This document shows, one piece after another, positions 9,410 to 18,280 of a DNA stretch of 49,520 bases. Position 1 is the first letter of the stretch; the number at the start of each line of letters is the position of its first letter. Location: the NCBI GenBank assembly GCA_023666145.1, contig JAMPCO010000006.1, positions 1 to 49,520 on the forward strand. Reading direction: 5' to 3'. The translations under genes and the position numbers were made by a program. This DNA comes from Prevotella sp. GTDB taxonomy: Bacteria > Bacillota > Clostridia > Christensenellales > UBA1242. The notes below the pieces were generated by a model that worked only from the letters and a program-made list of their open reading frames with translations, was not told the origin of the DNA and searched no databases.

Positions 9410-9918
9410 TGAAACCAGCAAAATTAGGACGCGAAACTTCGCAGCACATGGCAATCTTGCGTAATCAAGTTTCTACGTTATTTTGGACTGGCCGTGTTTC
9501 GACAACGCTGGCGCGTGCCAAAGCCACAGGTGCCTTAGCCGAAAAATATTTAACTTTGGCAATCAATACATACGCGGATACGGTGACGGTTGAAAAAGAA
9601 TTTACCGATAAAAAAGGTGTCAAAACCAAACGTAAAGTTTTGGTCGACGGCCCCAAAAAATTAGCCGCCCGGCGTAAATTGATGGCATCGCTTTACGATT
9701 ATCAAGAAATTCGCAGTAAAGACGAAAGCAAGAAAAGTTTTGAAAAACGTACTCAACACATCAACCATCCGATTATTGAAAAAATCTTCAATGAATTGGC
9801 ACCTAAATATGCGAAACGTATCCAAGATACTGGCAGTGCTGGTGGTTACACACGCGTTTTGAAAACGGGAATTCGTAAAGGCGACGATGCGATGACCGCA
9901 ATTGTTGAATTAGTTTAA
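9409..9918 (+). CDS. rplQ: 50S ribosomal protein L17 (bL17), extended form
   Basis: 169 residues. The conserved start KLGRETSQHMAILRNQ and the end GGYTRVLKTGIRKGDDAM identify L17. Two insertions, roughly 58-75 and 95-125, make it about 50 residues longer than the E. coli protein. Long lysine-rich insertions of this kind occur in other Clostridia, so this is not unusual in itself. Its start overlaps the rpoA stop by one base. The gene end overlaps the convergent veg end by 4 nt. Confidence 0.95.
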   Translation: MKPAKLGRETSQHMAILRNQVSTLFWTGRVSTTLARAKATGALAEKYLTLAINTYADTVTVEKEFTDKKGVKTKRKVLVDGPKKLAARRKLMASLYDYQEIRSKDESKKSFEKRTQHINHPIIEKIFNELAPKYAKRIQDTGSAGGYTRVLKTGIRKGDDAMTAIVELV

Positions 9919-10169
9919 CTAACTTCGTCAATGCGTACTTCGCCGCATAGCACATCATTGTATGAATATGAAAGACACGGAATTCGTTCCGTGTTTTTTT
10001 CATTGTTTTTCAAACGCACAATAAAAACACTGGGGAAGGTATTTTCGATTGTTCCTGCGTATTTTGATACGCGCTTACGCCCACGACAAACCGACATATT
10101 GATGTCTTTGCCAAGCATGGCTTGAATTTTGGCTTTAATTGCTTCAATTGATTGAGATTTTTTACGCAT
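9915..10169 (-). CDS. veg: Veg family protein
   Basis: 84 residues, with the family phrases CRGRKR, TYPSVF-like TFPSVFIVRL and LSYSYNDVL. In Bacillus, Veg is a small abundant protein linked to spore outgrowth and biofilm matrix expression. Compared with the usual form there is a short insertion (around TERIPC) whose DNA is exactly the terminator hairpin of the opposite strand. The ATG has no Shine-Dalgarno; AATAAT lies 6 nt upstream, a leaderless pattern. It is divergent from the SipL-like gene. Confidence 0.85.
   Translation of the reverse strand: MRKKSQSIEAIKAKIQAMLGKDINMSVCRGRKRVSKYAGTIENTFPSVFIVRLKNNEKNTERIPCLSYSYNDVLCGEVRIDEVS
9977..10003 (+). terminator. Alpha-operon terminator embedded in the veg coding sequence
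   Basis: ACACGGAA (9977-9984), tetraloop TTCG (9985-9988) and TTCCGTGT (9989-9996), then a T-run. This perfect 8-bp stem with a stable UUCG loop is oriented to stop transcription coming from rplQ. It lies wholly inside the convergent veg gene. Confidence 0.88.
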
Positions 10170-10217
10170 AACTCAATTATTGCCCAAATATACTTTTGTT
10201 ATAGGGGGAATATTATC

Positions 10218-11738
10218 ATGGAAGTTTTGATGGAAAATTTAGCAGAACAGGAGTTAGTATCGTTAGATAACGTACAATTGAAGATTGAACACAAAACGGC
10301 TTTACCCGAAAACGCCAAAAAGTTAATTGGTGTCACTTGCCAATTGTTGGGACAAAACGCGGTTGTTAATGACAACGAAATTGCTATCAGCGGCAACATC
10401 GTTACGCGCTTGGTCTTTATCAATGAGTTTGATAAATTCGACAGCCAAGATGTAACCGAAGCATTCGACAAAAAAGTTACGGTCAAAGACCTTGGTGGTG
10501 CCAATCAAATTTTTGCCGCCGCCACTTTAATTGACAGTCGTTGGCAATTGCAAGACAATCAAGTGACGTTGGAAAATGTGTTGGCGGTTGCCGTGCAAGG
10601 TGTCAAAGCCCATGATTTGCAAGTTGTCAGTGATTTGACGGGGGATGTCGAAGTTCGCAAAGCCGAACACCAAATTTTGACGTTTAATGCGCAGTTACAT
10701 GATAAATTTGAAATTGCCGAAAATATCGAATTAGATGCGGCTTGTGAAGGCGTCTTAGGTGTCGATGTCAATCCAAATTTGAAAGATGTGGTTGCAAACA
10801 ATGGTAAAATCAATTTGAAAGGCACCTTGACGGTTAATCTTTTGGGTATCAAAACGGTTGAGAATGTTGGCGTTCCGTATAACGCATCACATGAGATTGA
10901 TTTTGCCAAGAGTATTGCACTGAACGGTGTTACCAGTGAAGATTTGGCGTGTGGTACGGTAGCAGTTGATGCGGTCAATCTGCACATTGAAAATAACAAC
11001 AAAGGGGCTGTGTTGGTTTTAACTGTCCAATTAACTTTTAATGGTTGCGTTTACAGTAACCGTAAATTCAATACTGTGGCCGACGCAATTTCGTTTGATA
11101 AAGAATTGACTTTCCAAACTGCGCAAATCAATTATGTTGATATTTTGCCACAAGTCAACACCACGCTTGACATTGAAAACAATATCAATTTAGCGCCAAA
11201 TTCGCCGTATATTTCCCACGTTTTGGCGGTGGATGGTGCACGGATTAACAATTTACAAGTCACCGCGGCGGACGGCAAAACCTTGATTGATGGCGTTTTA
11301 GTGGCAAACTTGTTATTAGAAAATGAGGAACACTTGATTACTGGTGACCGTTTTGAAGTACCATTTCAAACCCACGTTCGTATGGAAAACATCGACCGCG
11401 ATTATACGTTAACCGCCACTGTCGTACCTTTGAACGTGAATGTTAAAGCCCGTCGTGGTACCGAATTATTGGTTGATGCTCAATTAGGTGTTGTCATCCA
11501 AGCCAGTACGAAAAAGCAGATGACGATTGTGAATAATTTAGAAGAAGGACAAGCCAAAGCCGATGACGGCAGTGCAATTCGCATCTACATTATTGGCGAT
11601 AAAGAAAATTTGTGGGATTTGGCCAAACGCACTAATCTGAGTTGCGCTTCGCTGTTACAACAAAATCCGAACTTAGAAAACGGTTGTACGCCTGGCGAAA
11701 GAATTGTGGTTTATCGTCACGAAAACGTGAATTTATAA
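10218..11738 (+). CDS. SipL/SpoVID-like spore coat morphogenesis protein (DUF3794 + LysM)
   Basis: 506 residues from ATG 10218, chosen because AGGGGG lies 8-9 nt upstream; an in-frame ATG at 10152 lies in the veg/SipL intergenic region and has no ribosome site. Residues about 1-440 contain repeated DUF3794-type beta domains (such as EIAISGNIVTRLVFINEFDK). A C-terminal LysM domain (about 455-506) reads IIGDKENLWDLAKR, then NPNLENG. This is the SipL architecture of Clostridia, in which the protein binds the SpoIVA basement layer on the forespore and is needed for coat encasement. It stands alone between veg and the copper locus. Confidence 0.8.
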   Translation: MEVLMENLAEQELVSLDNVQLKIEHKTALPENAKKLIGVTCQLLGQNAVVNDNEIAISGNIVTRLVFINEFDKFDSQDVTEAFDKKVTVKDLGGANQIFAAATLIDSRWQLQDNQVTLENVLAVAVQGVKAHDLQVVSDLTGDVEVRKAEHQILTFNAQLHDKFEIAENIELDAACEGVLGVDVNPNLKDVVANNGKINLKGTLTVNLLGIKTVENVGVPYNASHEIDFAKSIALNGVTSEDLACGTVAVDAVNLHIENNNKGAVLVLTVQLTFNGCVYSNRKFNTVADAISFDKELTFQTAQINYVDILPQVNTTLDIENNINLAPNSPYISHVLAVDGARINNLQVTAADGKTLIDGVLVANLLLENEEHLITGDRFEVPFQTHVRMENIDRDYTLTATVVPLNVNVKARRGTELLVDAQLGVVIQASTKKQMTIVNNLEEGQAKADDGSAIRIYIIGDKENLWDLAKRTNLSCASLLQQNPNLENGCTPGERIVVYRHENVNL

Positions 11739-13715
11739 TTGCAAAGTCAACGCGTTTAAGACAACACAGACCGAACTCAAACTCATCGCCCCAGCGGCAA
11801 TCATGGGATTTAAGGTTAAATGCAACCAAGGATATAACGCCCCAGCCGCCAATGGAATACCCAGAATGTTATAAAAGAAAGCCCAGAACAAACCCATTTT
11901 AATGTTGCGCATAGTACGGTGGCTGAGTTTCAGTGCAGTTACTAAATCATTTAAGGAGTTCTTAATTAAAACGACACCAGCGGCTTCAACCGCAATATCG
12001 GTACCGCTGCCAATGGCAACACCAATATCCGCGGCTTTCAAAGCGGGGGAATCGTTAATCCCGTCGCCAACCATGAGAACACGATGGCCTGCTTTTTGCA
12101 GTTTGGCAATTTGTTGATACTTTTCCGCAGGTAAAACGTTAGCAATGACTTGGTCAATCCCTACGTGTTTGGCAAATGCCGTGGCGGTAGTTTGATTGTC
12201 GCCAGTTAACATAATGACTTGTTTACCCAGTTGTTTTAATTGTTGAATGGCGTGAACGCTGTCGTTGCGGACGGTGTCTGCTAATGCGACTACACCCAGC
12301 AGTTTGTCAGTGGTGGCACAAATAATCGTTGTTTTACCTTCCAAAGCGTATTGTTCGGTTAAATCAACGGCTTTTTGACGGTCGGCTTGGTGCAGGTAGG
12401 GCGCGATGAATTTTGCGTTGCCCAGGTAAATTGGACGACTGCCCAAATTGGCTTGCGTCCCTTGACCAGGAACTTCGTGGAAATTTTGGACATCAAGATA
12501 AACATTTTTATCGCCGTATGCTGCGACAATGGCTTTGGCTAACGGGTGTCCACTGTAACGTTCAATGCTGGCATAAAATTGCAATAAGTTATTTTGACTT
12601 AAATTGGCTTGTAACGGGCGCACATCGGTAACTTTTAAGGTGCCGTTGGTAATGGTACCAGTTTTGTCCAAGACTACAGTATCAATTTTGTTCAGGTTTT
12701 CCAGATAAGTCGCATTTTTAATTAAAATTCCCGAAGATGCTGCTTTGCCCGTGGAGATCATAATCGCCAATGGGGTAGCCAAGCCCAAGGCGCATGGGCA
12801 AGAAATCACCAAAACGCTGATACCGAAATTAAAAGCGGTCGCAAAATCACGGCTAACAATCCACCAAATGGCTAAAGTGATGAAAGCGATGCCAATCACG
12901 ACGGGAACAAAAACGCCACTGACTTTGTCCGCAAGACGGGCAATTGGGGCTTTGGAATTGCTGGCTTGGTTGACTAAGTTAATAATTTGGGACAATGTTG
13001 TGTCTTTGCCAACTTTGGTTGCTTTGAAGGTAAAAGTTCCGTTTTCATTATGGGTAGCAGAGATGACTGTGTCACCCACATTTTTGGTTACGGGTAAACT
13101 TTCGCCTGTAATTGCGGCTTGATTCAACAAACCATTACCGCTGGTTATGATGCCATCAACGGGGACAACATCACCAGGTTTGATTAAGATAATGTCGTTG
13201 ATGGCTAATTTTGCCACGGCCACCGTGTGGGGCGCTCCGTTTTTGATGACAGTGCAAGTTTGTGGGGCTAATTGCATCAATTGGTTGATGGCATTTGAAG
13301 TGCGGACTTTGGCACGTTGTTCAAAATATTTACCTAATGAAACTAAGGTGACAATTGTAGCAGCGCTTTCGAAATAAAGGGCGTGCGCGAATTGATGACC
13401 GACAATCATTAAAATAATCACAACAATGCCATACAGGTATGCGGCACCCGCCCCGATCGCCACCAAAGTATCCATGTTCGGCATTAACTTGCATAATGCT
13501 TTGGTACCACGGGTAAAAAATTGGTAATTCAAAATCAAAATTACCGTGGTAGCGACTAATTGGATGACACCAAATAATAACTGATGTGCGCTGTCATGCA
13601 TGGTCGACATCGCAAAAATCATGAGTGGGAGCCAGATGGCTAAGGAGATAATCAGTTTAATTAGTTTTTTTTTAATTGAATTTGTTGGGCGTCGGTTGCG
13701 TCTGGGGCTTGACAA
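11733..13715 (-). CDS. copA: Copper-exporting P1B-type ATPase (CopA), ATPase frame
   Basis: The open frame gives 660 residues. It has TM helices, the actuator motif TGESLP, the metal-site motif SCPCALGLATP in TM6, the phosphorylation site DKTGTIT, an HP motif (SGHPLAKA) and GDGINDSPAL. The C-terminal AMSLSSVCVVLNAL is typical of Cu(I) ATPases. No metal-binding domain precedes TM1, and no credible start exists: the frame opens with a TTG at 13715 lacking a Shine-Dalgarno, and the next ATG is inside TM1. The upstream metal-binding ORF overlaps by 55 nt, and a -1 shift at the A9 run (13665-13673) would join them into a normal 730-residue CopA. The last codons overlap the convergent SipL-like stop by 6 nt. 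Confidence 0.88.
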   Translation of the reverse strand: MSSPRRNRRPTNSIKKKLIKLIISLAIWLPLMIFAMSTMHDSAHQLLFGVIQLVATTVILILNYQFFTRGTKALCKLMPNMDTLVAIGAGAAYLYGIVVIILMIVGHQFAHALYFESAATIVTLVSLGKYFEQRAKVRTSNAINQLMQLAPQTCTVIKNGAPHTVAVAKLAINDIILIKPGDVVPVDGIITSGNGLLNQAAITGESLPVTKNVGDTVISATHNENGTFTFKATKVGKDTTLSQIINLVNQASNSKAPIARLADKVSGVFVPVVIGIAFITLAIWWIVSRDFATAFNFGISVLVISCPCALGLATPLAIMISTGKAASSGILIKNATYLENLNKIDTVVLDKTGTITNGTLKVTDVRPLQANLSQNNLLQFYASIERYSGHPLAKAIVAAYGDKNVYLDVQNFHEVPGQGTQANLGSRPIYLGNAKFIAPYLHQADRQKAVDLTEQYALEGKTTIICATTDKLLGVVALADTVRNDSVHAIQQLKQLGKQVIMLTGDNQTTATAFAKHVGIDQVIANVLPAEKYQQIAKLQKAGHRVLMVGDGINDSPALKAADIGVAIGSGTDIAVEAAGVVLIKNSLNDLVTALKLSHRTMRNIKMGLFWAFFYNILGIPLAAGALYPWLHLTLNPMIAAGAMSLSSVCVVLNALTLQL

Positions 13716-13924
13716 TCGCGTTCGGTTGCGCCGTAGCCAATACTGGTAACCCGATCAATAATTGCTTGTGCTGTTATATTATCATCACATTCTAACGACA
13801 TGGTTGCAGAAACCAAATTAACGTTGACTTTGCGCACGCCACGCATCTTGCTGACGGCTTTTTGGATATTGTGTTGACAACTGGCACACGCCATACCCGT
13901 AATGTTAAATTCTCGATACATCAT
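13661..13924 (-). CDS. copZ: HMA metal-binding domain: CopZ-like product or N-terminus of CopA
   Basis: 87 residues in the zero frame, with the Cu(I) motif GMACASC at about 10-16 and the ferredoxin-like HMA fold to about residue 68. The tail runs into LKKN and stops within the A9 run. Alone it would be a soluble copper chaperone like CopZ. After a -1 shift the reading continues LKKKLIKLII into TM1 of CopA, which is the usual junction in one-piece CopA proteins. Start is ATG 13924 or the adjacent ATG 13921. The promoter TTTACA-17-TATAAC ends 6 nt upstream and serves both products. Confidence 0.85.
   Translation of the reverse strand: MMYREFNITGMACASCQHNIQKAVSKMRGVRKVNVNLVSATMSLECDDNITAQAIIDRVTSIGYGATERDCQAPDATDAQQIQLKKN
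13664..13675 (-). other. Candidate -1 frameshift site of copA (A9 run)
   Basis: On the minus strand the run reads TT, nine A, then C. In the zero frame of the HMA ORF it contains the slippery heptamers A-AAA-AAA and A-AAA-AAC, and the zero-frame stop TAA follows immediately. A -1 slip enters the CopA frame. I see no strong upstream Shine-Dalgarno-like stimulator; only a weak AGCC/GGCT hairpin lies about 20-25 nt downstream. Transcriptional slippage or an assembly indel in the homopolymer are the alternatives. Confidence 0.6.
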
Positions 13925-13930
13925 ATTCTA

Positions 13931-13959
13931 GTTATAGTACATTTTTCGTTGAGTGTAAA
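13931..13959 (-). promoter_or_regulatory. copZ/copA promoter, apparently leaderless
   Basis: On the minus strand TTTACA (13959-13954), 17-bp spacer, TATAAC (13936-13931), then 6 nt to ATG 13924. No Shine-Dalgarno and no CopY-type TACANNTGTA box is seen. Confidence 0.65.
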
Positions 13960-14004
13960 CATTTTTGTTTTCAGAAAATATTTGATAAAACTCTTGATGG
14001 AATA

Positions 14005-14033
14005 TTGACAAATATTGACCTTTTTGATAACAT
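14005..14033 (+). promoter_or_regulatory. Promoter of the coiled-coil operon
   Basis: TTGACA (14005-14010), 17-bp spacer, TAACAT (14028-14033). A direct repeat of AATATTGAC (14001-14009 and 14011-14019) covers the -35 region, so an alternative -35 TTGACC lies 10 bp on. The leader carries an AAGGGG ribosome site before ATG 14086. Confidence 0.4.
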
Positions 14034-14085
14034 TATAACTAATATGTTGGGAAAAACTAAATAAGGATAAAATAAGGGGAAAAAA

Positions 14086-17000
14086 ATGGAAAATTTATTT
14101 TTATTAGATTGGAGATGGTTCAATGAAGACGGTAAGCCAGGCGCATTTATGTGGGCTGCATTGACTTTGGCGGCGGTTATCGTTTTTGCAGGTATCATGT
14201 TCTTAATCTTCCGTTTGTATGGACGCAGTGTTCGCAAACGTAAAATAGCAGAAGAGAACAAAGATAACGTCGTCGATTATACACCTGCCGAACCGACACC
14301 GTTTGAAAAGCGGGAAGATAACAATCAATTAGAATTTTATGATCCTGCCAAAGCCCGTGAAGAGGCCGCACAAATTGAAGAACAACAACGTGCCGAAGAA
14401 GAAAAACGTCGTCAAGAAGAAGAACGTTTGCAAGCGTTAATGTTAGAAGAGGAACGCAAACGTAAAGAATTAGAAGCCAAAGAACGTGCGTTTGACGAAA
14501 AACGTCAGCGTGAAGAAGAAGCACGCTTAGAACGTGAACGCCAAGCGGAAGAACGTCTGGCAGAAAAAGAACGTCAAGCCGCCGAACGCTTGGCGGAAAA
14601 AGAACGTATCCGCGCCGAAAAAGAAGCGGCAAAAGCGGCGAAAAAGAATCGTAATCGTAATGAAAACAATTTCTTTGTTGCGGACGAAGATGATGCCGCG
14701 GCCTTTAACTTCAATGAAGCCGAAAACGAACAAGATGATGACGCGTTGAATTTCTGGAATCAGGCAGAAACTAATGACAGGGGTAAAGCACCAGTTATGG
14801 TCGAAACTGCGCCTGCTACCGACCCGCGTCTGGAAAAAGTTTTGGAAGAATTGGAAAACCAAAAACAAGCCGAACAAACCCGTTTTGCTAACTTGATGGC
14901 GGAACTGGAACAACAAAAACAAGAAACCGCACGCTTGCAAGGTGAATTAAGTGCGAAAGAAAAATCTGAAGATTTGGTTGCGCAAGCGAAAAAAGAAATG
15001 GAACAAATGATTAAAGACAGCCAAGCAAAAATTGATAACATTGAAAAGTTAGAAAACAAAGATAAAGATAACAAAGATTTGCTGAGTGAAATTAAAAATG
15101 TTTTGGCGGCGGAACGTGAAGCACAAGAACAACGTTTACGTGATCAAGAAAATAGTTTAGCCGCGGTGTTAAGTGCAATGGAAAATGAACGTCGCGCAAA
15201 AGAAGAAAATGCTTTGAACGCCGAAAAAGAAGCCAAAAAAGAAGACGAATTTATGCGCATGCAAAATCAATACCAAGATGCAATTATGCAAATGCAAGAA
15301 AAATTCCAACAAATGCTGGAAGACGCGAACGCTCAAAAACAAGTAACGCCGACCAATGCCGAAGAACGTGAAATCCAAAATGCTTACCAAGCACAGTTAG
15401 AACGCGAACGCGCGGATACCGCAGCGTTAATTGACCAAATGCAACGTGAAGTTGACAAAATGAACGCGGAACGTGAAGCCGAACGCCGTGAATACGCCGA
15501 AAAACAACGTGCTTTGGATACGGCGATGGCGGAAGCATTGCAAACGCAACGTAATGAATTTGAACAAGCGCAACAACGTGCTGCCGAAGCCAATGTAGCA
15601 AACGTTGAAAAAATTTTGCAAGACATGGAAAAACAACGTGCGGATGAAATGGCGGAATACAAAAACGAAATTGCTGCTTTACGTGAAACTATCGCGGCGG
15701 AGTTAGAACAAAAGAAACACGACGATGAAGATGCGGGCAATCAAGTTGTCTACGCGGCACGTGATACCGAAGCCGATGAAGCCATGAAAAACCAAATTGA
15801 AGCCATGCAAAATGAAATTCAACGTTTGAACGCTTTGCGGGAAGCCGAACGTGAAGCATCGGAACAACGTCATGCCGAATTATTAGAAACTTTGAATCGT
15901 ACGATTGTCACTGGTGAAAATGCGAGAACGCCAGAAACTCAACAAGCCGAGCGGGAAAGTGTTGACCGTATTTTGAACGACTTGGAACACCAAAATCGCC
16001 TTGAACAAGACCGTTTTGCGGATATCATGAACGAATTGGCAGAAAGTCGTGAAGATACTAAAAAAGCCCAAGAAGCGATGCAACAGTTAATTCAAGAAAG
16101 TTCAGAATTGATTAACCAATTGAATAACAAACAAGAAATCCGTGGCATTGATGAAGAAACCATGAATGCTTTGAAAGATTTGTTGGCACACGAACGCGAA
16201 ATGCAAGAAAAACGTTTGGCGGAACACGAAGATAAATTGAACTTAGCGGTTTCAACCATTGAAGAACAAAAACAAAATTTGGTTGAAGAACAAAACAAGC
16301 AAGCCGAATACGAACAAATGATTGCCAATATGCGTGAACAATACGAAGCCGAATTAGCCAGTTTGCGTGATACGATTGCCAATCAAGCAGCGGTGGAAGA
16401 AGTCGCAAACCAAACTGCGGTCACCGCGAAGAAAAAAGTTTCTGACGAAGATGATGACAATGGTAATGAAGTCGAATTCACTTCAAATGAAATTGTTAAC
16501 GACGAAGTGTTGGCACAATTAGCCCAGTTACAAGAAAACATTGCGGCATTGGAAGAGGCACGCAATGCAGAACGGGCTGAATTTGAACAACGCTATGATG
16601 AATTAAACAAAGTCTTAGAAGATTCGATGAAAGTTCAACGTCTGGAAATGGAATTGGAAAAAGAACGTGAAATGAACGAATTGAAAATGCAACAGGCCTT
16701 GGCGGAACAGCGTGCAGAAATTGAAGCCGCCAAAGAACAAGCCGACGCAGAAAACAAAGAACAACAAACACAAGACGTAAACGAACAAACCAACGCCATT
16801 ATTGCTAGTTTCAAAGAAGAAATGAATCGCCAATATGAAGAATTTTTGAACGCGTTGAAAGAAAAGAAAGAAGAGGCGGAAAATGCGCAAAAAGAATATG
16901 AGGCTTTGGTGGAACAGGCGAGTGAAGCCGATCAAGCGGCTATCAAGGAACAACAATTTGATGTGCAAGAAATGATGGAACAATTGCGTGAAGAACGTCA

Positions 17001-18279
17001 AGCCGCACGGGCTGAGGCGCAAGCATTACGTGAAGAATTGGAAGCCCAACGAATTGAAACCGAAGCCAAACTGATGAAACAATTGTCTGAAGTCAAAGAA
17101 GGTTTGGTGTCCGAATTGTCCAGCGAATTGGAAATCAAAGAAAAATTTGATGCCATGGAACGCGAAATCGAAGCACACAACCAAGAAAAATTGCAACAAA
17201 ACGAAGCCGAAGAAGCCCGCATCAAACAAGAATATGAAGAATTCAAACAACGTATCGCGGACGAAGTAGTGGCTTTGGAAGAAAAGAATGCTGCCTTGCA
17301 AGCCGAATTGGAAAAAGCACGTGCCGAAAAGGATAATGATGATGAAGCAAAACAAGCAGAATACGAAGAAAACGAAAAACGTTTGCGCGAAAAGTATATG
17401 CAATTACGTAATGAATTGATGAAAGAGGCCGAACAGGTTACCAAGCAATCCGAAGAAATTGCAGCAGAAAAACAAGCGATTGAAGATAAAAAGAAAGACT
17501 TAGAAGAAGAAAAAGCACGTTTACAAAACGAAGTTGCCATGTTAAAACAACAAGTTTTGGAAATCAAGACTCAAGACAACGACCAAAACGGCACGATTAC
17601 CGAAGAACAGTTGGCCGAAGTCCGTGCCTCGTTGGAAGCCGAATACCAACAACGCGAAAAAGAGATGTTGGATAAATTGGAAGAAGAAAAACAAGCCTTG
17701 GTGGCACGTGAAGCCCAATTAAAATTGAAAGAAACCAACATTGAACACGAAGAAGAACGAATCCGCGAACAATCGAAAGCGGTAACTACGATGATTACCA
17801 ATCGCGAATATACTAAAGAAGAACGCGAACGGTTGGTCTTGGATTATAGTTTGAAATTGCAAGATTTGGAAGACCGTTTACGCCAAAACGAAAAGGCGTT
17901 GCGTGAAAACAACCGTGAATTTATCCCGTTGCGCCGTATCAAAAATACCTTGGACCGTGATTTGCGCTTGTTACGTAAACGTGAAGCCATCGTCGCTAAG
18001 CAAGAAGTTTTGGTCTATGGTGTTAACAATATTTCAACAGTTGACCCAGAACGTATCAAGAAATTAGAACAAGATATTAAACAATTAACTGGCTTGCAAC
18101 AAAGTGTGGCTAACTGCGAAACCATCTTGAATAAAAACAAAGACCGTTATCCGACTTTGGAAAACTTGGACAAAGTATTGCGTGCACAAAACGAGCAAAT
18201 CCATCGTGATTTGGAAGAAGTCAAAGCCGCAATGGCCATGTTCGGGGAAGATGCAACGGCTGGTGCAGTGCAAGAATAA
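14086..18279 (+). CDS. Giant membrane-anchored coiled-coil protein
   Basis: 1397 residues, not recognised as a named family. A short N-terminus is followed by one TM helix (about 22-44) and a basic RLYGRSVRKRK stretch. By the positive-inside rule the long C-terminal part is cytoplasmic. Residues about 85-1300 are nearly continuous Glu/Lys/Gln/Ala/Arg heptad sequence. An internal duplication is visible: TRFANLMAELE (about 265) matches DRFADIMNELAE (about 643), and EIAALRETIA (about 528) matches ELASLRDTIA (about 756). A distinct C-terminal region (about 1225-1397) is less repetitive. AAGGGG precedes the ATG. ruvX starts 1 nt after the stop, so it heads an operon. A scaffold or cytoskeletal role is inference only. 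Confidence 0.85.
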   Translation: MENLFLLDWRWFNEDGKPGAFMWAALTLAAVIVFAGIMFLIFRLYGRSVRKRKIAEENKDNVVDYTPAEPTPFEKREDNNQLEFYDPAKAREEAAQIEEQQRAEEEKRRQEEERLQALMLEEERKRKELEAKERAFDEKRQREEEARLERERQAEERLAEKERQAAERLAEKERIRAEKEAAKAAKKNRNRNENNFFVADEDDAAAFNFNEAENEQDDDALNFWNQAETNDRGKAPVMVETAPATDPRLEKVLEELENQKQAEQTRFANLMAELEQQKQETARLQGELSAKEKSEDLVAQAKKEMEQMIKDSQAKIDNIEKLENKDKDNKDLLSEIKNVLAAEREAQEQRLRDQENSLAAVLSAMENERRAKEENALNAEKEAKKEDEFMRMQNQYQDAIMQMQEKFQQMLEDANAQKQVTPTNAEEREIQNAYQAQLERERADTAALIDQMQREVDKMNAEREAERREYAEKQRALDTAMAEALQTQRNEFEQAQQRAAEANVANVEKILQDMEKQRADEMAEYKNEIAALRETIAAELEQKKHDDEDAGNQVVYAARDTEADEAMKNQIEAMQNEIQRLNALREAEREASEQRHAELLETLNRTIVTGENARTPETQQAERESVDRILNDLEHQNRLEQDRFADIMNELAESREDTKKAQEAMQQLIQESSELINQLNNKQEIRGIDEETMNALKDLLAHEREMQEKRLAEHEDKLNLAVSTIEEQKQNLVEEQNKQAEYEQMIANMREQYEAELASLRDTIANQAAVEEVANQTAVTAKKKVSDEDDDNGNEVEFTSNEIVNDEVLAQLAQLQENIAALEEARNAERAEFEQRYDELNKVLEDSMKVQRLEMELEKEREMNELKMQQALAEQRAEIEAAKEQADAENKEQQTQDVNEQTNAIIASFKEEMNRQYEEFLNALKEKKEEAENAQKEYEALVEQASEADQAAIKEQQFDVQEMMEQLREERQAARAEAQALREELEAQRIETEAKLMKQLSEVKEGLVSELSSELEIKEKFDAMEREIEAHNQEKLQQNEAEEARIKQEYEEFKQRIADEVVALEEKNAALQAELEKARAEKDNDDEAKQAEYEENEKRLREKYMQLRNELMKEAEQVTKQSEEIAAEKQAIEDKKKDLEEEKARLQNEVAMLKQQVLEIKTQDNDQNGTITEEQLAEVRASLEAEYQQREKEMLDKLEEEKQALVAREAQLKLKETNIEHEEERIREQSKAVTTMITNREYTKEERERLVLDYSLKLQDLEDRLRQNEKALRENNREFIPLRRIKNTLDRDLRLLRKREAIVAKQEVLVYGVNNISTVDPERIKKLEQDIKQLTGLQQSVANCETILNKNKDRYPTLENLDKVLRAQNEQIHRDLEEVKAAMAMFGEDATAGAVQE

Positions 18280-18280
18280 A

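Noticed and set aside
9409..9918. Enlarged L17 considered as an unusual fusion
   Set aside because: Comparable lysine-rich insertions are known in clostridial L17, so it is a lineage trait.
13954..13959. CopY or CsoR box in the copper promoter
   Set aside because: No TACANNTGTA or GC-rich CsoR palindrome found there.
14195..14632. Antisense Leu/Val-rich frame that looks like a membrane protein
   Set aside because: Hydrophobic only because it is the complement of GAA/CGT-rich coiled-coil codons.
16998..17567. Long open frames antisense to the coiled-coil gene
   Set aside because: They arise from the Glu/Gln/Lys-rich codons of the real gene, read as Ser/Phe/Leu-rich nonsense, with no ribosome sites or family resemblance.
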